In this document: piece after piece, positions 1 to 11,547 of the stretch
Layout: each line of letters opens with the position of its first letter
How positions within the stretch are numbered: position 1 is the stretch's first letter
Assembly (NCBI GenBank): GCA_019722365.1
Contig: JADFUC010002161.1
Coordinates: 62,001-126,000, forward strand
Direction of reading: 5' to 3'
DNA length: 64,000 bases
Source: Lithospermum erythrorhizon
Taxonomy: Eukaryota > Streptophyta > Magnoliopsida > Boraginales > Boraginaceae
Program-made: the position numbers and the translations under genes
Notes under the pieces: generated by a model
What the model saw: the letters and a program-made list of their open reading frames with translations, nothing else
What the model was told of the DNA's origin: nothing
The model's database searches: none

Positions 1-1660
1 GAGTATCAAAGCCCAGGCCCTGGCCGACTTCGTGGTGGAGTGCACCCTACGGGCCAACCTGACGAGGCGCTGATCAATAACCGCGAGGCCAATGGGAGCC
101 GGTCCTGGTTGTCATGCGGACGGAAATGAGCAAATCGACGGTTCCGTGGTCGAATTCTGGCCGGTCCCCGGAGGGTCACAAAATCGAGTACGCCACAACC
201 ACCTAACACAAGTGCTGAGGATGCAAGCAGCTTGCCAATGGACTTTCATTAGCAAATGCTTTGGGGGCGTAACATCCATGTAAGAATATATTCTTAGTTG
301 TCGTAGGCCACATGGCGATTTCAAAATTGACGAGATGAATGAAAGGCCTGAGGGATATCTGCAGTCGCAATGTGGGTCTTGTCACATGGAGCATGTTCCT
401 CGGGAGAGAAATCAGGAGGCGGATAGGTTGTCCTCGTTGGCCACGGCAGAAAGATAACTACAGACTCCACCCGTGGAACGGGAAGTAGCGCAAAAGCCTT
501 CCGAGCAAAGCGAGGCGATTAATAACGCCTCGAAAGGTGGAAGAAGTACACTAGGGCCATGGTACCAGGATATCTTAAAATTCCTAAGTTCCAGAGTCCT
601 CCCTGAAGACCCCCTGGCCAAGAAAAATCCGCAGTAAAGCCTGGTATACCCCCGCCGACGTGATCCTCTACCGGAGGTCTTTTCAGGGTCCGTTGTTGAA
701 ATGTGTCACCCGAGAAGAGGGACTGGCAGCAGTCGAAGAGATGCATGGGGGCATGTGTGGGAGTCATATTAATAGCAAGGCTTTGACTCAAAAAATCCTG
801 CTAGCCGAGGTATTTAGCCTTCTATAAAGGCACGCCTGTGGATTATGTCCGGAGATGTGACGCTTGTCAAAAGCACGCTAGCATCCCGCATCAACCTCCC
901 CATGAGATGATCAACACTGCGCTCCAAAGGCCCTTCTATCAACGGTAGGCGCTGACATCAAGTGAGACCTCCCAAGGACATCCGGCAAAAGCAGTACACC
1001 ATCATAGCAAGAGACTACTTCAAAGAACGGGTAGACGCTAGAAAACCGCCACCACCCGGCAGACTGGGGAAAGGCATCAGCTTCGAAGAAAATCTTCCCT
1101 CAATTCGTACCGGTGTCGGGTCAATCGACAACCGACACAATTCACAAATGAAGACAAGACCGTGTCGGGAAATGATGCGTGGTAACAATCGATAGCTCGT
1201 GTCATATCCCCGTGCCAAATGCACAGTGGGAAAGCATGAACCGGGTAATCTTTAAGGGTGTCAAGAAACGGCTCCAAGAAGAGGAGGTGTTGGGACAAGG
1301 AGCTCCCCACGGTGCTATGGTCATTCCGGACCACGCCTAACCCCATCACAGGAGAGACCCCCTTCAGTCTGGTGTATGGATCCGACGCCCTGTTGCCGGT
1401 GGAGATTCACTGGGACAGCCCATGTTGGGCTAAGACGAAGTTGGTTAATGAGAAAGGGTTACATCAACTTGGACCCGTTTGGAGGAAAGAGAGTCAAGGC
1501 CACACAAAATGGCCTGGTACAAAAGCATGGTAGCCGCCTCGATACAAAATGGCTGCTGAAGCCGAGTCCCCTTTGGGAGGTCATACCTTGCCCCTCAGAG
1601 GGTCGCCGTCACGTATGAACTGAAACCTTTCGATGGACGACAGCGCCACGATCGCTAACG
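1..1660 (+). pseudogene. Ty3/gypsy pol remnant: RNase H to integrase
   Basis: This is the 3' part of a retrotransposon polyprotein, entering from the left edge and broken by stops and frameshifts. Base 8 onward reads QALADFVVECT, the end of a Ty3 RNase H hinge. Around 845-950 the frame gives RRCDACQKHASIPHQPPHEM, the CxxC half of the integrase zinc-binding domain. At 1258-1430 it gives [20 protein letters not shown] and then [13 protein letters not shown], the conserved end of the integrase core. The RNase H-then-integrase order fits Ty3/gypsy, and the wording of the motifs resembles the Tat group. No intact reading frame remains, so it is not expected to make protein. RNase H removes RNA from the hybrid and integrase inserts the cDNA; here both are only traces. 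Family assignment is firm, lineage less so. Confidence 0.82.
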
Positions 1661-2736
1661 ATGTCGCCGAGCAAATACTACGTGTAAGCTCATGTTATTT
1701 CGAATAAAAAGACTGGGTTCAATTAGAAACTGTCTTAAAAGTTTAAAATAAAGTTCTATGTAGGTAGAGTGTCAATTATGCACGGCCTGCAGCAGTCGCA
1801 TTGCATTTAGTAAATTGATGTAAATCTATTTAAATGTTTAATTACATCCTACTACCCAACTCATCAGAACCGAGTCTCAAGGCTGACAAGAGGCGTACTA
1901 GGTAAATGGAGATGTCCCATGCACAATCCACGCCATCACAAAGGTCCACATCCTCCGCTCGAAAGCACGAGGGAGGATTCGACACCTTTAACAAACAGAG
2001 ATACAAAACTCTTTGCTGTAGCATCTATACGCCATAAAATGGGCCGAGATCCTCCTATCGACCCAAGGGTCCGAGTACTCGACCAAATACGAGAGTAGCA
2101 CCAAATGTACACCAAATGGAACCAAAAGGGTAAAGCGCACTAAAAGCAAAGCAGATGTACGGCGCAGTTCGAGGAGACGGGCATGGGAAATATTAATAAA
2201 TCCCTCTCTCTCTGTAGGGGGAGAGTACATGATTACAAAACAATAAAACCCACAAATACCGACCAACTCGAGTCTCGCAACTCCTGCCCAATGCGCCCAC
2301 CTCTCGAGACGCCTCCCGGCGAATTCCTCGTGCAAGTCGCTGGTCCGCTGTGGCCATCTCCTTGGGCTCGGTAGCGTAGAGGCGGCTCAAGGAAAGCATA
2401 AAAGAGGGTTAAATCGGCGCCGAGCAAAAAGGGGAAAGGAAAAATCAGAAAAGCAGGATTACCTATAGCCACAATCGGCAGGCCTCGAGGGACGCCAGAC
2501 CAAGACCCAGCCGGCCATCCTTTGCATAATTCCCCCCATCAAATTGGGGGCGAGGCTGCCACGCATGACCATGTCCGGGAAGGCTTCGGGAACACGGACA
2601 CCGGTCTAACAGTAACTGGGACGGAGAAGTAGGGAGGAGAAAGACAAGATATTTCACTCTTCCTACGGCCTTTGTCCCTTAGGGGAGGAGAGAACCTTTC
2701 GATAGTCCAGCTGGTGCATGCCACTGAAAGAAGAAG
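1661..2736. other. Non-coding 3' region of the Ty3 element
   Basis: This stretch lies between the end of integrase and the probable 3' LTR. Only short frames exist, several on the minus strand (2193-2724), and none shows a motif I recognise. It ends in a purine run (GAAAGAAGAAGAAGA, about 2722-2736) that could be the polypurine tract priming plus-strand synthesis. Tat-type elements often have a long region here, sometimes with an antisense ORF; I see no convincing one. Confidence 0.4.
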
Positions 2737-3600
2737 AAGATTGCACGGGCAACGTAAACTCGCAGCTAAGCATTTAAGTGAAAATTGCGTAGATTTTACA
2801 TGAAGAAATTTGCGGTGATCTCCTTAATTTATGTAGCACGAGGGACTTTTCTAAATTAAAAAGGGGCGAGAATGGTTATATAGGCGGAGCCTAAAAGTCG
2901 CATGCAATTATGTATGCAGATACGAAAACGGCAAACGGTGGCTCTCGAAGCGCAAAATGCTCGACGCATGCCGCGAACGTTAAGGCATTAGTTTAAAAGC
3001 GAAGAATCGAGAGATCCACCCATAGCTCGGGATCCGACCCATAGAAAATGGGCGTGGTCTTGGGGCAACGATAATCCTATACTAAACGGGCCGATCCGAG
3101 ATCGACCAACAAGATCGGGCCTTTCGAAGATGGATCAAGACCGCTAACCGACAATAAATGGACCTGTATTCACACGTGGCGCCGAACGCGAAGTTCTAAT
3201 AAAGCCACATGCAGCCGAACTCGTAAGGAGTGGAACCGTTAGAACCAACAAATTGATTTGGCACACTAAGCGTACTGCCGTTAATTACTAAGTCCATATC
3301 AGTTGCTAATCATTAATCGTACGGCGGAAACTATTAAGGCTCGACAAGATAACCGCCCAAGACACTTATATAAAAGCCGTGAAACCTCGGCACCAAATCG
3401 CAGCTGACTATACCCAAACACTCTGACGCTCGTAAACTAAACTCTTCAATCATTTACCCACTGATCGCTTAACGCTTTCTGATCTGGATAATCTGCTCTT
3501 TGTTTTCATAAAGAACTATCATTTAAAACAAAGACATATCAAAAGCCAGATTAAGCGATCCCACCCAACATCGGAACCTCATGAGACTGCAACAATGACA
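2737..3600 (+). repeat. Probable 3' LTR of the left Ty3/gypsy element
   Basis: The call rests on position downstream of integrase, the purine tract just before it, a TG start (TGCACGGGC), and a promoter-like core further in (TATATAAAA at 3367-3375) followed by a C/A-rich leader. The right end is uncertain and could be near 3591 (GAGACTGCA) or a little later. The partner LTR lies outside the window, so the borders cannot be confirmed here. Confidence 0.4.
3367..3375 (+). promoter_or_regulatory. TATA box of the probable LTR
   Basis: TATATAAAA lies inside the LTR and is followed by GCCGTGAAACCTCGG, as expected for an LTR promoter whose transcript would start about 30 bases on. Confidence 0.45.
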
Positions 3601-4570
3601 TAAATTTCGGTGTTGGGTCCCCATTCCAGCTCTCGAATTGAACTAGAGATTCGGTTAGTGGACTTTATCAAATATTCTCGTTTATTTATTCTCTCTCCTT
3701 CCAAACAAATCATACAGCTATCTGCAGCTCGATTTTAATTTGGAGTGGTGTACCAGCTTTATTGATGATTAATGAAGTAACCAACAATGTAACAACATAA
3801 TACTTTTCTCATTTAGTTTGTCCTCTTATTTCCACAGAAAATTAACTCCGAAATCGCCAATACATGTGCATTTTCCACTTATATTAATTGATAATTGCGT
3901 TATACTTTTGCAGTTAGTATATGTTGTTGCAATAAGTACGTAATAATTAGACAATTGCTACATTAATGACTAAACCAATGCTATAGTTCAAACTACTAAC
4001 ATAGTCATTGTTAATTAGTTCTGGACATAGACGACATTAAGGGAATGTATCGTGCGGACGGTCATGCAGGGTTCAGATACAAGGTATATATACATACCCA
4101 TTTGTTCTGATTATCGAGTAATTTTTTTATTCGATTATCGGTTCAGTCGGGTTTTTAGTGTCAAGTACCTCGTGGTACCTGGTCCATTGACACCTAAGAC
4201 TCCAAGAGTGTGACCAGGAGGACATAATACATTCCAACAGAAATTTTGGGTTTAGTCATTTAGCTGTCGCTTGACAGTATGAATATGTGCCAACGTCCAA
4301 GGAAAAGGATGAAAAGTTCAAGGAATTGTTCAATCACGTATAAAATTTTTAATCAACAAAATTTGTACAAAGAAAAATGCCTACCTAACATACTTGAGTA
4401 TGAAATTGTTCCACCAAAATCAGTTTAAACTTGAAAGTCACCTAAACAATTTACACTAATTGTTATGAGCAGTGAGGCACAAGACCTACAGAATAAACTA
4501 TAAACCTCTATCAAGACTCTAGAGCAAAAAAAAGAATATTGCATGAAACTGAAAGTTCAAACAACCCTGC
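3601..4570. other. AT-rich intergenic DNA downstream of the GH43 gene
   Basis: No gene, RNA or recognisable transposon is seen. It probably includes the 3' UTR of the minus-strand GH43 gene next to 4571. A short dyad (AGTACCTCGTGGTACCT, about 4163) is the only notable feature. Confidence 0.4.
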
Positions 4571-6900
4571 TCATTCAGACCACCTGACAGGTATCTTCCA
4601 TCTTCTATGCCAAAATATCGACACTCGTGACCACAATGGAAACCCAAATCGGAATTCAAGAGGGCGATCAGCTGTTCCTCCCACTTTTAAAGGCAACCAT
4701 ACGTATCTAGAGTCTCTTAAGTCAGTTGGCTTCCATCGATCTGCCATAAACAAGAAAAAACCTGGGAGTCTAGGCAATGGGAGGACAAAAGTGCTCTGAG
4801 CGAAGAATGTTGCAAGTCGAAAAAGTTTGCTACCACCAACACAAGGGTTCCCTAGTGTCTCCCAGGGACCCATAATCGATTCAGCTGCATGAGCTAGTGC
4901 TTCATTGGGTGCCCAGCCAGTGCATCCCGAGGTAATCATGTAATATGTCCCCTGGTGCTTGAAGAGGGCTGGAGCTTCCCGGTGTTGCCCCACGAGAATC
5001 CTTCTCATCACATTTGTGACATCGAGATACTCGTCATTCAGAGGACCAATGTGAAGTTCACTATTTCCTTCAGAAGAGTAGATGAGGTATGCCACTCCAT
5101 CATCATCTTTGAAGATGGTCATATCCCTACTATCAAATCCATGAGGCTTTTTGCTGTAAAGATAATCAAAAGGGCCTATTGGGTGGTCACTAATAGCGAC
5201 CCCTACTGCTGCTTTAGTGTAATTCAAATCATCTATATGCATCCACATCACATATTTCCCTGTCTTCTCATTATAAATTACTTTAGGTCGCTCCAACACG
5301 TTTAATTTGTGCAAATCATGAGTCTCATTTCTTTCTTCTGCAGCCAGCACAATGCCCTCATTTTTCCACATCCACAAATCCTTTGAAGAATAACAACCGA
5401 CCCCAATCACATCAACCTGAAAAAAGAATATCGGAGAATCAACTTCAATAATTGATACAATAGAAATAATCGAGGGAAATATACAGCTAGTTAACATATC
5501 CTGGATTCCATTGCGTGTGAAAAAATTGGTTGCTAATTACTAAACTAATTACATGATTGCAAATCAAGTAGAACAAAGGCGTATCATGTTTGAGAAGATA
5601 AAAGTCAAGCAGGCTATAAATTGGTCTTGATAACTATGTAATCAGTGTAATGGAGGCAATTTTAAAGTGAACATGCATTTCAATGAAAAATATCAAGAAC
5701 CTTAAGGTGTTATACAAGCTTTCCTACATTCCATGCATAGACTGAACGAAATCCAAAAGGATGATCTGAAAATATACAGGATTGAGCCTCTCGACAATAT
5801 ACTTTTGAGTGTCAATATACAATGCGAAATAGTACATGTGACAGGAGGAGATAATGCAACCATCATAATATTATGTATATCTTGATTTAGAAAGGGCAGA
5901 GAAAGCAGATGAATAAATGATGTATGACTTCTTAGAGCAAGAAAACTGTCATAACCCATAAGTAGCATCAGAAATACATATGTTAAAAATCTGCATCATT
6001 GATTGTTGCTTCTTCTGTTACTTCCCTTAGATTAATTTGTTCACAAAAGTGTTGGGCACCATCAGCAGATACCTGATGTCACCTCACCAGTAAAGACTCA
6101 TGCTCACTTTGACATATTTCGTGTGGGTGTTAGGAAAATAGTTTTTTATTTCCCTGAAGTCGGAAATTAGTTTTCTAATTTTTAGTGTTGGTGTTGAGAA
6201 AACATGTCTACCCATTAAGAAAATAGTCATCACGTATAGAATAATTAAAAAGGTGACAGATTACAATGTGGACAACATACTCCATGGCTTGACTTCAAGT
6301 TATGAAGAAAACCTTGAACAAAAAGGAAGTTCAACTTACACGGGATGCTCCTTTCTTGTGAGCATGGTATGTCGGACCATTTTTGTATTCACCATACCAG
6401 AAGTAAGTTTTGCTCCTTTCATCATACATAATTCCGCCACCATGAGCTTGAATAGGATTTCCCTCAGTATCCAACCATATTCTTCCTGGGTAGAAATACA
6501 AGGTGTCATTCCCAGCATCATTATTAGGATCAACAACTGTTCTCTCATCAGGAAAGAATAGGTGCCTAAGCTGCGAGGTTTCATCAAGAAATTCATGAAC
6601 CAAAGTGGGTGGTCGTTTAGGAGCTATTTTAGGCTTCCTTTTGGTGGCATGGGGGGAACGCTTTCTTGGAGGTGGGATTTCTATTTTCACTTCCTCCACC
6701 TCCTCAAGCTCACGAGTCAAATATTCTTGATGCATATGTGTTTGCATTTCAATGGGTGCATCTCTTTGATTACTTAAGGTGTACACATTGAGTAGGAGTA
6801 GGAGCCCCACCAAGCCACAAACCACAATGGATAATGTGAATCTGCTCCCTGCATCGCAATGTAAAGTCATTGGTTGCCGGTATTTGTTCTTCGTCCTCAT
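4571..6900 (-). CDS. Glycosyl hydrolase family 43 protein, putative exo-beta-1,3-galactosidase
   Basis: Two coding exons, 6900-6340 and 5416-4571, join in phase 0 to a 468-residue protein. The donor is CGT|GTAAGT at 6340/6339 and the acceptor is TTTTCAG|GTTGAT at 5417/5416. The length fits the roughly 466-residue plant homologues I recall. Residues about 17-37 form one hydrophobic segment after a basic start, so this is a type II membrane anchor; a stem rich in Lys, Pro and Arg follows (about 65-90). The catalytic domain runs from about residue 105 to the end, with HGGGIMYDERSKTYFWYGEY, GVGCYSSKDLWMWKNEG, REAPALFKHQGTYYMITSG and FMADRWKPTDLRDSRYVWLP. The Glu in REAPALF is the likely general acid. 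Arabidopsis relatives (subfamily 24, GH43A/B) are Golgi enzymes that trim beta-1,3-galactan side chains of arabinogalactan proteins. That exact substrate is inferred, not shown. The frame is intact and the start ATG at 6900 is the first in frame. Confidence 0.93.
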
Positions 6901-6930
6901 TTAGGTGCTCTAATTATCTTCAAAAGTATA

Positions 6931-7980
6931 CTGCAATTAAGAAAATCGAACCTATGGAAATCCAAACCTAACTCACTACAGATTAAAAACGACAAAGAAG
7001 ACAACATAGCATTTAATCAATAAACTAACACATATCCATATATACAAAAGTCGAATAATACCGTAGCTACTCAAATAGTGAATCCAATCATAACCATATG
7101 CACTTGTCTATTCAACTATTTCCAATCATTAAAATTCACTGGATCATAATAAATGAAACTCCATTATGTAGGTACAATGAAGCACAGTGGGATCAATTTA
7201 AAATGATGACAAGTTAATTGAAATAGCTCATCCTTCAACATTTGATTTAGTTAAGCAATCGATCAACAAACTGCATCACATCAATATATAAAACGAACAG
7301 CTTACTCCTTCATATATAAAAAGTAGAACTTAGAAGAATGGTCAATCAATTTCTTGATCACATTCCAATTATAACAATAAGCACATCTCTATTCAACTAT
7401 TGGAATCATTAAAATTCACTGGATCATAATAAATGAAACTCCATTATATAAGTTCAATGAAATCAATTTACAAATGATACCAAGATAATTACAATATCAC
7501 ATCCTTCAACATTTGATCTACTTAAATAAACTTCAAATAGATCAAGTAAAAATCACATCTTTCAAACTTCGGAAACAAAAAATTATATCATTCAAATCAC
7601 CAAACACAAAAAAAAAATCCATTCTTGAAAAGAACAAAACTTTTCTACTAATGAAATTAGCAAGTAAACTAAGCAAGAACTTGCTCAAGTAGATAATAGT
7701 CAAAGAAAAAACTTACTAAAAGACCAAGTAATCATGAAACAAAATGGTGGTATCAAATATTCAATTCACAAATGATGCCTAAGTAGTTGAAATAACTTAT
7801 CCTTCAACATTTGATCTAGTTAAATGAACTTCAAATAGATCAACTAACAAAATCACATCTGACAAACTTCAGAAATCAAAATATATCATTCAAATCATCA
7901 AAACACATAAAAAAAAGTCTTGAAATGAAATTTGCAACTAAACTAAGCAAGATGACAATAATAGTTAAAGAAACACTTAC
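6931..7980 (-). other. Probable 5'-UTR intron of the GH43 gene
   Basis: Just upstream of the start codon the minus strand reads TTAATTGCAG|TATAC, a good acceptor ending at 6931. About 1.05 kb upstream it reads GGTCTTTCA|GTAAGT, a good donor starting at 7980. Pyrimidine-rich, leader-like sequence lies above the donor (about 7982-8200). Leader introns are common in plant genes. The prediction rests on splice signals alone; no transcript evidence is available here. Confidence 0.45.
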
Positions 7981-7985
7981 TGAAA
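7080..7985. repeat. About 280-bp imperfect tandem repeat inside the GH43 leader intron
   Basis: The phrase TTCAACATTTGAT recurs near 7236, 7506 and 7802. The phrase AAAATTCACTGGATCATAAT recurs near 7132 and 7412. The phrase CTTAC-(T)-AAAGACCAA recurs at 7712 and 7976. Spacing is 264-296 bp, with clear divergence between copies. The 7976 copy is the predicted intron donor, and the 7712 copy keeps the same GTAAGT on the minus strand. Confidence 0.75.
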
Positions 7986-9240
7986 GACCAACTAATCATA
8001 AATGGAGCTGAATTTCTGGACATGGATTTGCTTTAACACATGTTATATGATACTATATCCAATTAGTGTTGAATAATTTGAAGTAAAAAAGGGGTGAATT
8101 TTGGTATTTATTTTTAAAAATTCAATAAAAAGGAAGTGCTAGAAAGAAATAGAAGAAGAGTAAAAGTGAAAATTTGACTATAACGTCACACCAAATACTT
8201 TCATAAAGGTTTTTTTTTTTTTTTTTTATAGCTAATATTACAATAATTTCCAACCTCCATTTTCTATATGTACCTGACCTCGACTTCAAGCGATAGCGTA
8301 CAGCAATTAACCTGCTAATTATCTGATTATCTTATACTATGAAATTTTTTAAACATCGTGCTTAAATAAGGTATCAATATTGGATCTTGATCCAAATAGC
8401 TTAAGCTTTAATTATGCTATGTGGTTAAACCATTTAAATAAGGGATAAAATTGATAAAACACATCACCCATATCGACTATTAAACATCCATCGATACACA
8501 CGGAAGAATCGTCGAGGCTAGCAAAAGTATAGCGGCGCATGATTCGAGCATATATCTATAATAGTTTACTAAAGAAATGTACAGCATTTAAATTAATTCT
8601 ATTTTGCCCTCAAGACCTATTAGCAACGCCTTCTTAACATTATTAGTTAGGTTGATCTTAATCTTCACGTTATTGTTTGAGGTAATGCAAAAAAAATTCA
8701 TTTAATATTAATTAAACGAATTTAAGCGGCTTAAGCACGAAATATGCTTAAGCACGTACATGAGCCCATCAATATTATTTGTGCATACTTTTTTTTTATA
8801 ATTTTATAAAGCTTAAAAAATATCAAATTATTTTACTCGTGACGCTTTTTTATAACTACTACGATACAAATAATTTTTAGTTAATTAGTTTAATTAAATT
8901 AAATTTATTTGATTAATTAAAATACTAAAGACCAACGCACAATTACACGCTGTTGATTAGAATTTCTCGGCCCTAGCCTCTCAAATTAAAACCAAACACT
9001 TCGAAAGTTAGTGGTTTTCAATATTTTAGCCACCTGAAATTAATTATTATGGTAAAATTAAGGTTTATCATTAAATTAAACCTAATTTTATACCTCTTAT
9101 TATGATGATGTGGCATTAAAATAGGTTCCAGAAATTTACTTGATTGAAATAATAAATTGGAAGAGAAAACCGAAATAAAACGGGATTTTCTGAACAAACG
9201 GGCTCAAAATTGAGGTCCAACAAAAAAAGAGACTATGAAC
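7986..9240. other. AT-rich region upstream of the GH43 gene
   Basis: The first 200 bases probably hold the GH43 leader exon and promoter, read on the minus strand. A run of about 20 T lies at 8210-8228. From 8300 on the DNA is AT-rich with TTAATTAA-type runs; I see no ORF or transposon feature. Confidence 0.4.
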
Positions 9241-10084
9241 AAACTAGGGTAACCTTTTACCCAAGAAATAAAACGGCGGCTATGAACTTGGCGGGGTTGA
9301 TCCAGTGCTTAAGTAATTATATGCTTAAAGTGCTTAAACCAATCAATCCAGTCCATTAGACTAGTTCATCCCATTAACTCTATATCACTCGTCTCACGTT
9401 GATTTCACTTCTTTAGCTTTGAATAGCTTTTATTATTTTTTAAAATCAAATTTTCTACCAAAATTCTCTCAATTTCTCTTCAAATTTACTGATTAATTTT
9501 GCAAAACCTCATTTGATTGTTCAACCTTATTCCATTATTGTTCATCGTTGATTATTTGAAGATAAATTGTACACGTCGAAGTGCATCAAAGCATTTTATT
9601 GGATTTTGTTCAATCTTGAATCTCACTTCGCCAAAATTGTTATGATGTTTAATTTGATTGCTCAACCTTCTTTCGATTATCGTCATCATTGATTATTTTT
9701 GTTGAAGTTGCATACATCAAAGAGCATACATGCAGCATCGTATCGATTCATGTTTAATTTTGAATTTCATTTTCAATTTTTCATAATTGTTATGGATTTT
9801 CAGATAATCAACACATTGATGTGTTTGTATTCTTGATATTTGTTACAATTGATTAAATTGAAGATATTACTTGATATTGGTTGAAATTGATAATTGTTGA
9901 TAATTTGTAGTATACTTGAATTTGGTTGAGAAAATATGAGTTCGGATATATTTGATAAATTGTCTCAGGTAAAATTTTGAGAATTCAATTTGTTTGAATT
10001 GTCGACTTTTATATTTTCATAATACTTATGTTCTCTATTAACACGCATTTTATACGCCATACTCACTCCTTCGAAGTCTTAAGT

Positions 10085-11547
10085 TGGAATGTGCTATATG
10101 ATATTCGGAGTACATATGTACTCTAGGCACACATACCAGAGTACAAATATACTCTGATCATTGAGTTTTAGTTTGTAATGTGTATATCATGTATTCAGAG
10201 TATGCATGTACTACATTGACAAATATTTGAGTACAAATATACTCTTAAGATTGAATTATAGTTTAGAAATGTGTGAATAAGTATTCAGAGTACATATGTA
10301 CTCTATTCATACAAATATGAGTACATGTATACTCTAAAATATTCAATTCTAGGAAGAAAATATATCTAAATGTATTGAGAGTACATATGTATTCCATACA
10401 TACACATTTGAGTATATAAATACTCTACATATTAATTGTTAGTGAAAATATGTATGTATATGTGTTTAGAGTATACATGTACTTAAAATATTAACATTTG
10501 AGTACACATATACTCTCAAAAGTCTTATTTAAAGTCTTTCATTGTATTAAAAAATTTTGAGAGTACATATGTAATCAAAAATATACTTTAGCAATAGTTA
10601 GTCGGCGTGGGCGTCAGATAAAGTTTTGAGATTACATATGTGCTCAAAATATAAAAATTTAAAGTACACATATACTCTAGCATGTTAGTTCAGATGGTGC
10701 CATAAAAATGTCTTGAGTATATATGTACTAGAATATACATTTGAGTAATATATATATTCTAAAAATACTTGCTCTAGAAAGCCGAACGTATTTAAATGTA
10801 TCGAGAGTATATATGTTTAAACTTACACATCTGGAAAGTACATTTCAGACTCTCAAAACTTGTACATTTGAGTACATATATACTCCAAAGATACTTAGTT
10901 CTAGGAAGTGAACGTGTTTAAATATATTGAGATACTTAAGGCTTCAAATTTCAGTATATGCCTTCATTTGATATTTAATTGAGTCATAGACGAAAGCAAT
11001 ATCTCTAAAGTTCACAGCCTCAACCCAAGGGCCGAATTTGACTATGGTTGTTGGATGTGGCGCCAGTGTGATCTATGCTGATACTATGAGTTAAATAATC
11101 CGTAGTACTTTCCACCAGAAGGGTAATGTATTTTGGCTAATAGTGTGGTCTAAGGGGAGCTACTTTTAAAATTCAGGTTGAGAATCTTGGCTATGCATCA
11201 AAACTTGAAAATTATGCAGAATACAGTGGAGTTGCTAATGAGGAGGTCCTTCAATATGCAAGAGTTGTTATTGATGTAAGATCAACTAACACGAGTGTCG
11301 CTAACAGGAATCAAAGCTTAAAGCCGCAAGAATGCGCATCCACGCAGAGAGAGCGTCATAACCACGTTAAGCAATGTGTATATTTGTATTAAAGAGTACA
11401 CGTGTACCATGTAATAACACATATTTATTTTGACCTAAATAATATTGTATATTTGTACTCTAGTTGTTATATGAAGAATACATTTGTACTCTATTTGATG
11501 GTAGTAATATCTAAATAGTACTTTATACTCACACAAATGTTCAAGAA
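10085..11547. repeat. Palindrome array, left part: about 90-bp units with GAGTAC...GTACTC cores
   Basis: Near 10107, 10196, 10286, 10376, 10467, 10560, 10627, 10713 and 10802 the sequence repeats a dyad close to AGAGTACATATGTACTCT, a perfect 18-bp palindrome. Each is followed about 31 bp later by a second dyad close to GAGTACAAATATACTC. The resulting unit is about 90 bp and decays toward the right. After a gap with unrelated sequence (about 10930-11380), further copies appear near 11390-11530. Confidence 0.8.

Noticed and set aside
1988..2724. Overlapping minus-strand frames in the left Ty3 element considered as an antisense ORF
   Set aside because: Several short frames overlap but none shows a coiled coil or any similarity by eye to the better candidate at 54580-55950.
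4955..5305. 116-codon plus-strand open frame
   Set aside because: It is a shadow of GH43 exon 2, whose minus-strand frame has the conserved catalytic domain.
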